NCBI GenBank assembly: GCA_035079385.1
Contig: JAVHKY010000025.1
Span: 17,768,501 to 17,832,500, forward strand
Length of the DNA: 64,000 nucleotides
Origin: Aspidiotus rigidus
Taxonomy: Eukaryota > Arthropoda > Insecta > Hemiptera > Diaspididae
Reading direction: 5' to 3'
The notes under the pieces were generated by a model. That model made no database searches. It was not told the origin of the DNA and saw nothing but the letters and a program-made list of their open reading frames with translations. Shown here in pieces: positions 56,741-64,000 of the stretch; position 1 is the first letter of the stretch, and each line of letters opens with the position of its first letter. A program made the position numbers and the translations under genes.

Positions 56741-57445
56741 TGAGGTAATTGTGGGTGTTCTATATTTTGAGGTATCAACTTTCGTGGGGCGAACGAGCGA
56801 TCTCGCTATTGTATTGGAATGGTACGAGAAATGTAACTTTTGTAGTATTATTAAATTTTCTGGCATAACCAAATAAATGAAAATCATGTTCCATGTCTTT
56901 TATATTTTATCAGTCATCATGAAATATTTCAGTCTAGGCTTCTACTAGGTCAAGTGTTCGTGAGATATTATTCGTTTACCCCTTTACCTATCTTGGCGTC
57001 GTATAAGTCTTCTATGAGAAATACGAGGTAGCGCGAACTCGCTGTTGTATTGGAATGGTATGAGCCAATTCAAGTCTAGGGGACTTGGAAAAATTTCGAC
57101 TATCCGGCCATATATGATAGGAAGAGGGACTTAGAAAACTTTACCTATCTTGGCGTCGTATAAGTCTTCTATGAGAAATATGAGGTAGCGTGAACTCGCT
57201 CCGCTCGTTCGCCCCCTGTCTCGCTGTTGTATTGGAATGGTATGAGACTATTCAAGTCTAGGGGACTTGGAAAAATTTCGACTATCCAGCCATATATGAT
57301 AGGAAGAGGGACTTGGAAAACTTTACCTATCTTGGCGTCGTATAAGTCTTCTATGAGAAATATGGGATAGCGCGAACTCGCTCCGCTCGTTCGCCCCCTG
57401 TCTCGCTGTTGTATTGGAATGGTGTGAGACAATTCAAGTCTAAGG
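56741..57445 (+). repeat. Tandem ~160-180-bp repeats with repeat R boxes
   Basis: Three units begin with TTTACCTATCTTGGCGTCGT at about 56982, 57140 and 57322, each with CGCGAACTCGC or GTGAACTCGC, GTTGTATTGGAATGGTATGA and GGGACTTGGAAAAATTTCGA. The second and third units have an extra CTCCGCTCGTTCGCCCCC insert. A partial unit lies at 56775-56830. The GACTTGGAAAAATTTCGAC box links it to repeat R. Confidence 0.75.
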
Positions 57446-57975
57446 GACCCCTCTAATTATTAATTATATTAATTATTTAATTATTTATTTATTTAATTAT
57501 TTAATTATTAATTAATTAATTAATTATTTATTATTATTACGCGGGGTGTACTCGCGAGTTTCAAAATCGGGGTCCGGCGAGAGAGAAGACATGGAACATG
57601 TCAAAATTTTCTAATTATTAATTATATTAATTATTTAATTATTTATTTATTTAATTACTTAGTTATTGAATTATTGAATTATTTAATTATTAATTAATTA
57701 ATTAATTAATTATTTATTATTATTACGCGGGGTGTACTCGCGAATTTCTGAATCACCCACGGGGTAGAGATTTTCTAATTATTAATTATATTAATTATTT
57801 AATTATTTATTTATTTAATTATTTAATTATTCATTTATTTATTTATTTATTTATCTATTTATTTATTTATTATTAAATAAATTTTCTAATTATTAATTAT
57901 ATTAATTATTTAATTATTTATTTATTTAATTATTAATTAATTAATCAATTATTTATTATTATTACGCGGGGTGTA
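57446..57975. repeat. AATTA-rich array with repeated G/C-rich inserts
   Basis: Long runs of ATTAATTA/TTTATTTA words restart with the phrase CTAATTATTAATTATATTAA at about 57453, 57612, 57776 and 57887. Three copies of a G/C-rich insert, ATTACGCGGGGTGTACTCGC, lie at about 57536, 57721 and 57960; two are followed by GGGGTCCGGCGAGAG and GACATGGAACATGTCAA. The last copy runs straight into the 3' end of PLE-2, so the array may be the element's tail. Confidence 0.7.
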
Positions 57976-58132
57976 CTCGCGAGTTTCAAAATCGGGGTCC
58001 GGCGAGAGAAAAGACATGGAACATGTCAACAAACAAAGTACCGCAAACACTTTCGGCTAAGAAGCCATCAACGGGCGGAGAATAGAAAGCGACTGACAGA
58101 GAAACAGTCGACGACAGAAAATAACGGTGAGA

Positions 58133-58500
58133 TCATGATTGAACTAACGACTCCTCGCGATGTGAGTCATACTCATAAATTAGTTCAACCAATCCCTCGT
58201 CCGGAATATACCTGTTAAGTACGGTTACGTTATCGCTATTCAGGTGGCGAATGGTCTCGATATTTTCCAGCGTCATTCGTTTGAAATGCGATCTTTCTCC
58301 ATGGAGGAGGGTCTCTGACCCCTCTCTGAAACCGTGGCCACAGGTGATTAAATGGTCCGCGAAGGCCGATTCTCCCAAGTTGCCCTTTTTCCCAGGCTTT
58401 CAAGTGCTCAGCCACTCTTATTTGGAGCTGGCGACCAGTCTCACCTACGTAGATCCCTTCATAGTCGTTACATCTTGTACTATAAACCCCACTCCTCTGT
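58133..58500 (-). pseudogene. PLE-2 GIY-YIG endonuclease
   Basis: Reads SGVYSTRCNDYEGIYVGETG, with GVY and YVG forming the signature and an arginine next, then IRVAEHLKAWEKGQLG; one frameshift near 58378 leads into GESAFADHLITCGHGF, SETLLHGERSHFKRMTLENI and NRYIPDEGLVELIYEY to the stop. The second cysteine of the usual C-x2-C pair is tyrosine (RCNDYE). Frameshift makes this copy inactive as it stands. Confidence 0.8.
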
Positions 58501-58901
58501 CATGGTTGTATAGGGTCCTTCAGTCTAACGAACAGTCGTTTTAATGTATTAAGATCATAGAAAACCGGCCGGAAACCAAAGGGCCTAAGGACGCGACTCA
58601 ACTTTGACGAGAACTTACCCAGGAAGGGGAGCTTAATCCAACGCTTTCTGCCTTCACGACTCCCCTCCCGAGGGAGAGAAGTAGTAGAATCAAGGCATTG
58701 CCGCGTGATCTTCCTACGGACCATCAGTTCAATGTCCAAGTTGACCTCGTTTACCCGAGCCAAGTACTTTACAGTACGTAGTTCTTTCTGGAAGGTTGTT
58801 TGACTCAAAGGGATATCAGTGAGTCGATGAATGAAACTATTAAAAGCAGCTATTTTGTAGGCGACAGGGCAGAGTGACGCGCCGTGGACAACAATATCGG
58901 T
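58501..58901 (-). pseudogene. PLE-2 linker between RT and endonuclease
   Basis: Frame 58500-58808 reads SQTTFQKELRTVKYLARVNE, VNLDIELMVRRKI, RKRWIKLPFLGKFSSKLSRV and FRPVFYDLNTLKRLFVRLKD. 'LPF.G..S.KL.R.L...G....FY....L...FV..KD' is the usual linker leading into PLE endonuclease domains. Interrupted by a stop just before 58500. Confidence 0.7.
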
Positions 58902-59430
58902 CTAAGTATCTTTCCTGTATATTGAGAACTCATGGGTCCCATCTCTTTCGGAGATGGTAAGGTCCAAGAAGTTGATAGTAGAATTACCGACCTCCAAAGT
59001 AAACTTTATGGAGGGGAACTGAGCATTTAGATACTTAAGAAACTCACCAAGGAGTTCTTGGGGACCTGTCCACGCACATAGCACGTCATCTACATATCTG
59101 TGCCAATAGTGAACGTGATTAAAGAAAGACTGGCCCGAGGAAAAGAGGTCAGCCTCAAATCTTGACATAAAGACCTCCGAAACAAGGGAACCCAACGGGG
59201 ATCCAATGGGAGTGCCCACATATTTATCATTAAATTTACAAAAATTAGGGGACCAGCAGACGTTGAGTAGGTCGAAGAACTCCTGCAACTCTTCATGAGG
59301 AGTATTAAGTTTAACAAGAAGGTCGCCTAAATGTTGGAAAGTGGCCGCTTTTGGGATGTTTGGAAACAGACCGACCACATCGAAAGAGCATAAAATAGTA
59401 CCAGGAGGGAGGGAACGAATAGGTTCAAGA
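58902..59430 (-). pseudogene. PLE-2 reverse transcriptase core
   Basis: The 158-codon frame 58902-59378 plus upstream in-frame sequence reads CSFDVVGLFPNIP (motif A Asp), VGTPIGSPLGSLVSEVFM (PLE 'G.PMGSPLSP..A..YM'), YWHRYVDDVLCAW (catalytic Y-V-D-D), FTLEVGNSTINFLDLTISER and FSIYRKDT. All core motifs from A to the thumb are visible in one frame, but the region upstream of motif A is missing and a stop follows RKDT. Confidence 0.85.
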
Positions 59431-59436
59431 AAATTC

Positions 59437-61005
59437 TCCTTCCAACCCCTTTATCAAAACAATCAAATCTATCAATCACCATCAGAAATCAGCGAAATAC
59501 TCGCTGAAAATTATTTTCAAATTTTTTCCAACACCAACTACGACCCACCTTTCACTCAACTCAAACAACGAGCTGAAAATACGCCAATAGATTTTTCCCT
59601 TAATCTGTCACAAACTCTCACACTTCCCCAGAACAAGCCAACCACCAAACAAGAAGTCACCCACATCGTCTCCCTCTGCTCCAAAAAATCAGTTTCCGGT
59701 CTCGACCAAATTAGTCCCGCTATGCTACACCAACTTCGTACAAATGCTCAAACCTCACCTCACTCCTAAACCGAATCTTTTTCTCCACCTCCTTCCCCAA
59801 TAACTGGAAAACAGCTCTAATCATTCCAATCCTAAAACCTCTCAAAGACACTTGACACCCTGTATCCTACCGACCCATATCACTACTAAGCACTCTTGGC
59901 GAAATTCTCGAAAAAATTATCAATAATAGACTCTCCTGGTTCCTTGATTCCAATGAAGTATTAAGTAATACACAATATGGTTGCCGTAACGCTCGATCAG
60001 ATCTGATGGGCCTTGCTGTCCTCGATTCTCAAATCTACGATGCCCATGCTCACGGAGCGAACCTCTACTCAATAATTTTTGATATGGAGAACGCTTTCCC
60101 TAGAGTGTGGACGTACCAAATATGCGTCATCCTGCACCAATGTGGACTTCGAGGACCCTTCCCCCTCCTATTCAAAATTATCTCACTAATCGATCTCTTA
60201 GAGTCCGCGTAAGCGATCAGTATTCCTCAACCTTCCCCCAAGGATCCACACTTAGTGGCACCCTTTTTCTCATCGCCATCAACAACATAACAAAAATCAT
60301 AAAATTTCCTATTCAAACCCTACTATTCTCTGATGACCTAAGCATCCATTTACGTTCCAGTAAGACAACTCGCGTCCATCGTCTGCTTCAAGAAACAAGC
60401 AATAAAATACACGCTTGGTTTTCCCTCCTAGGATCCCGCATTTCTGACCCTAAAACCAAACCCATCATCTTCCAAATACTACGCCATAAAACCATTAAAT
60501 TACCCCCCCCCCCCCCTTACAATAGCTAACTACCCCATCCCACAAGTTAAAACTACTAAAGTTCTTGGCCCCAATTTCTACAACCGTCACTCTTGGATCC
60601 CCCGTATCAAACTAACTAAATCAAAATGCATTCGAACATTCAATATCCTGAAATTCCTTTGTAATCGAAAAATCCTTCTCCACCTCCACCAAAGCTTAAT
60701 CCGATCCATCCTCGATTACGGATCACCCATTTACGGTCTCGCCCCTCCCTCTCATTTAAAACTACTCGACACTATCCAAAATTCTTCGCTCAGAATAGCT
60801 ACCGGAGCATTCCGAACCAGTCCCGCTGAAAGCCTCTTTGCAGACACTGACTTCCCCCCACTTCATTATCGACGCCTCAAACTGACGACCAACTTTTTCA
60901 CAACTGTCCTACAATATCCGCAAATCCCCGTTCGCCATCATATATTCCCCCGTCACCACAACCAAAATTCTATGAGAAATCTACGTTCCAACCTAGAACT
61001 CTAAT
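59437..61005 (+). pseudogene. LINE-A copy e: long reverse transcriptase remnant
   Basis: Longest LINE copy here. In order: NYFQIFSNTNYDPPFTQLKQ, SGLDQISPAMLH, NNWKTALIIPILKPLKDT, an in-frame TGA (59853-59855), HPVSYRPISLLSTLGEILEK, TQYGCRNARSDLMGLAVLDS, FDMENAFPRVW (motif A), FPQGSTLSGTLFLIAINNIT (motif B), LLFSDDLSIHL (motif C, F-S-D-D in place of F-A-D-D, at 60326-60337), WIPRIKLTKSKCIRTFNILK, LIRSILDYGSPIYGLAPPSH and LRIATGAFRTSP. These are the reverse transcriptase and thumb of an I/Jockey-type LINE. Frameshifts near 59745, 60180 and 60520 and the TGA inactivate it. A C homopolymer at 60506-60517 marks one shift. Confidence 0.85.
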
Positions 61006-61029
61006 TAGCACGCCCCTTCAAGTTCCATT

Positions 61030-61640
61030 GTCTTAGGGTTTGTCGAAATTAAATTGACCTCAAATTAATGTTTAAAGTACATCGACCTTGATATTGAGTC
61101 GACGCTGATCGACTCCATCTCCACTCGATTGTTACGTTGATTTATAGTTGATGCGCAGTCTAGCCTCTCCCCTCTCTCGTGCTGTTACTCTGCCGGTGAC
61201 TTTCCTTCTCGCGAATTAATCATTAATTATGAAATGAGGTCCATTGGAGACCAGAGTTATGCGTGACCACTATAGCCATGGTAAGATGGCGATGATGACG
61301 CGTAGAAGTTCTTTGCCGTGACCACGGATTTGCAATCGAAATTCTCTGTTCCTTCCAGATCAACTTCGTACTGAGAATAGAGTGTCAATTTAGGATCTTC
61401 TATGCGCATTTTGAATATTGGGTGTAGATTTCAAGTGCAGAATCTGAGCGAGTTCCAGATTCAAGGTCGAAATTGAGTTGATTTTTAGAATCAGATCTTG
61501 ATATCAAGTCCAAATCAACATCGATATCTGATCTATGTTGAATCATTCATTAGAGACGACTAATTGAAATCAAAATTGGGTCGATTTTAAATGAAATATC
61601 TAAGAGGGGATTCGATCAAAATTGGGATGGACAATGAGTT
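61030..61640. repeat. TCGA satellite, degenerate
   Basis: GTCGACGCTGATCGACTCC, GGTCGAAATTGAG and TGGGTCGATTTTAAATG words. Follows directly after the 3' end of LINE-A copy e. Confidence 0.45.
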
Positions 61641-61659
61641 GAATGTTGGTATCAAGAGT

Positions 61660-62270
61660 TGGGTGGATCATCATTCATCATCCTTTGCACTGGGAAAACG
61701 CACCGTTACAATCCCTGCAAGCTATGCTGTAAACCCCACTCTGTCACTCTTTTCCATAGGCAGGATAGCCATAAGGGCGATGTCCAAGTTGACCTCATTC
61801 GCTCTAGCCAAGTATTTTATAGTTTGGAGCTCTTTTTGAAACGCCGACTTACTCAGCGGAATGTGGATCAATCGATGAGTGAAGCATTAAAGGCAGTTAT
61901 CCTGGAGAATTGGAAAACCCTTTTTCGAAGAAAAGAGGTCAGCCTCGAACTTATCAAGACCTCCGAAACGAGGGAACCCAATGGAAATCCAATGAGAAAG
62001 CCGACCTCCTCAGGGAACTCGAAAAATTTCCCATCAAATTTACAGAATATAGGGGACCAGCAAACATTAGGCAAATCAAAAAATGCTTGTAACCCTTGGT
62101 GAGAAGTATTAGATTGAACAAGAAGGTCGCCCATATTTTGGATAGTAGCCGCCTTCAGTATGTTTGGGAATAAACCGACCACATTAAATGAAAACAGGGT
62201 AGTGTCTGGAGGGAGTGTCACGTCCTTGCAACTAAACTTAGGGTTATACTCTCGGAGTGGGTAGATGAGG
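61660..62270 (-). pseudogene. PLE-2 copy 3: RT fragment joined to endonuclease start
   Basis: Frame 61868-62221 reads FSFNVVGLFPNILKAATIQN (motif A with Asp changed to Asn), FCKFDGKFFEFPEEVGF and IGFPLGSLVSEVLIS. It then passes, over a deletion of the YVDD region, into ITAFNASLID, KSAFQKELQTIKYLARANEV-type linker sequence and SGVYSIACRDCNGAF, the start of a GIY-YIG domain with an intact C-x2-C pair. Comparison with the copy at 58-59.4 kb shows several internal deletions. Confidence 0.75.
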
Positions 62271-62334
62271 ACAGTAAGAATGAAAATGAATCAGATGGTA
62301 CTATAGAAATACGCGTAGATAGATCGGAGGTAAA

Positions 62335-63030
62335 TCATCGTGCTCCCGATAAACCATATCGATTGTCGATTTGACGTCGATTTTTGGTCAACACCTAGCG
62401 TCGACCAATAATCGACGTCAAATCGACTGAAAATTCACTTCTTTCAAAGTCTTGGTCGAAATTCTATCGATATGTTAATGAAATCGACCTTCCGTCAACT
62501 TCGATATCAAGTGGACAAAGGGTCGATCAATTCTGACTCCTTTTTAACTCATTTGACACGTCAATTTTAGGTCATTCAATTTTGACTCGACTTCTGCAAA
62601 TTCTTCATCGGCCTAAAACTGACAGCTCTGTAGCGTTTATTTCAAATCGACTTGCAGGTTCTCTGGTAATGCCCGCGATTCGATCTCAAATCAACCTTGA
62701 ATCGATGTTAATCTCGAGTCAGTTTTGAGTCGACTACTCCAAATTTTCAATCTGAAATCGAGAACGATGTTCATTTCTCTGGGAATGTACGCTAGTCAAC
62801 TTTATATAGACCTTAAATCGACGTCTATATCTCGTTATTTTTTATCGACTTGAAGTCGATCGTTTTGTTCAGTGAAATTCAAGTCGATTTGTATTTTTCT
62901 GATAGTGTACGCTGGTCGACTCCTAATCAACCTCATATCGACTACTTTGTTGGGTCGATTTAAAGTTCTCTAGTAATCTACGATGATCGACTTTAAATCG
63001 ACTTCAAATCAAAGTCGATTCACAACTATC
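62335..63030 (-). repeat. TCGA satellite, opposite orientation
   Basis: Words are the reverse complements of those at 53.3-53.9 kb: GGTTCTCTGGTAATG, GAGTCGACTACTCC and GGGAATGTACGCTAGTC recur at about 62656, 62787 and 62908. TCGA tetramers are again dense (AAATCGACTTGAAGTCGATC). Satellite orientation therefore flips between 54 and 62 kb. Confidence 0.65.
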
Positions 63031-64000
63031 AAAAATTTCAACTTTAGAGAAAGGACAGACAAGTTATATATTCAGGACAGAAGATTGAGAACAACGAAGC
63101 CATCGCAGAAGGGGTAATAGCTGCAGCTCCAATACTTATCAGGTTTCCCAACTGACTTCAAGAACAACCCCTCCCCCCTCCCGGCTCCTCATGAACGTCG
63201 ACCATCCTCTCTCTCATTTCGTGTTTCTCTTGGCAACCTCTACCATTTCATTACTCAAAATCTTTGATTTAGGGCCCTTAACCGCATTGACCTAGTCTAG
63301 GATCATACAGTTTGTGCCAACAACTCAGCTTATGATTTACACTAGTCCCTGCGTCCATGAATTGTCATAGAGAGCAAATCACAATTCATAAAATTCTCAT
63401 TCATCGATTGCACTTCTCAGAATAGAGTCAAGAATTATGGTGGGGTAATACCGCAACTAACTTCTTCGGCGAATAACCTAGCTCGAGGAAATAAAGAACG
63501 AATATAATTTAATCATAAAGTTATAAAAAACGCTTAATATCGTCTTGCACAAGCTTTTTGGAAAGTTTTCCGAATGAAAATGTCATTCGTACGCGGACTC
63601 TCGTATTTTGAATAATACCGCAGCAATATCATACCGGTTCGAAACGTAATGAGAATGAATAAATAAAGTAAAACGTTCCGACTGATGGACGGATACACGC
63701 GTTTATTATTGAGAAATATATCGGTATTACAAACAGAAATTTCTTGTTTATCTGATTTCGAGTCAACATAAAGAAAATAAAGTACGGACGAACGAAGAGG
63801 AGGAAAAAAAAAAAAGGTCGTAATGAAGGTCTACTTTGCGGCACGATCCCTCTGAAGACTGACCGCTGCTGTACGACAAGCGCATTTAAGGCAGCGTGAC
63901 ACCTGTGACGTCGTAGAGATACGGACTTTTTTAGTGCCGCATAGGAGTAAAGTTGTGACGTTTATAAGCAGAACTATGACGGCTAAGGTGGCGGCAAATT
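63031..64000. other. Intergenic DNA, no gene seen
   Basis: Nearly 1 kb without recognisable genes or repeats, apart from short C-rich and A-rich tracts. Confidence 0.4.

Larger units (their letters stand above)
58016..59434 (-). mobile_element. Penelope-like element PLE-2, 5'-truncated copy
   Basis: Minus-strand order: RT motif A (CSFDVVGLFPNIPKAAT) at the 5' end, YVDD block, linker, GIY-YIG domain, stop at 58133, then a 3' region with a GGCTTCTTAGCCGAAAG hairpin near 58040-58056. Its 5' end meets LINE-A copy e head to head at about 59434. Longer than the PLE-2 copies at 39.6 and 61.7 kb. Confidence 0.85.

Overview
This window looks like a gene-poor, repeat-rich stretch of an arthropod, most likely insect, nuclear genome. 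It has eukaryotic intergenic DNA, many microsatellites and homopolymers, layered remains of retrotransposons and DNA transposons, and only two convincing host genes. Both are intronless Mab-21 family genes on the minus strand: 10064-11161, the closer match to canonical mab-21/MAB21L1, and 20713-21813, a more diverged tandem paralog. They belong to the cGAS-like nucleotidyltransferase-fold family and are developmental regulators in animals. No other host gene could be supported on either strand. Vertebrate MAB21L1 and MAB21L2 lie inside introns of NBEA and LRBA, so the window could be part of a giant host-gene intron, but no neurobeachin exon was recognised.

Layout. 0-0.9 kb: an inverted pair of tRNA-like sequences and a short duplication. 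3-9 kb: broken LINEs with an RNase H domain, one of which is disrupted by an 1.8-kb foldback element whose arms are built from 63-bp subrepeats around thirteen 44-bp tandem repeats. 10-22 kb: the two mab-21 genes, separated by inverted-repeat elements and an A/T-rich tandem array. 23-27 kb: two further inverted-repeat elements in degenerate dispersed repeats. 29-31.9 kb: a mosaic of two Penelope-like element (PLE-1) copies, a TIR element and a Helitron helicase fragment. The minus-strand PLE-1 copy carries a complete-looking hammerhead ribozyme; a second copy at 36.6-37.1 kb carries a mutated one. 32.5-34.4 kb: two LINE tails on the minus strand. 39.6-43.1 kb: a PLE-2 fragment, a hAT-type MITE with an 8-bp target duplication, a LINE fragment, a 196-bp (CT)n run and a long hairpin MITE. 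45-47.4 kb: another LINE remnant and two MITEs. 50-53.3 kb: a very A/T-rich block containing a complete TIR element, a second copy of the hAT MITE and an RTE-like LINE tail, bounded on both sides by a TCGA-rich degenerate satellite. 56-63 kb: LINE-A and PLE-2 copies, tandem arrays, and more TCGA satellite in the opposite orientation.

The mobile elements are almost all broken and nested, so the sequence records a series of insertions. The most functional-looking non-host parts are the PLE-1 GIY-YIG endonuclease reading frame (243 codons) and its hammerhead ribozyme. Family assignments rest on motifs read by eye; no alignment or database search was run.
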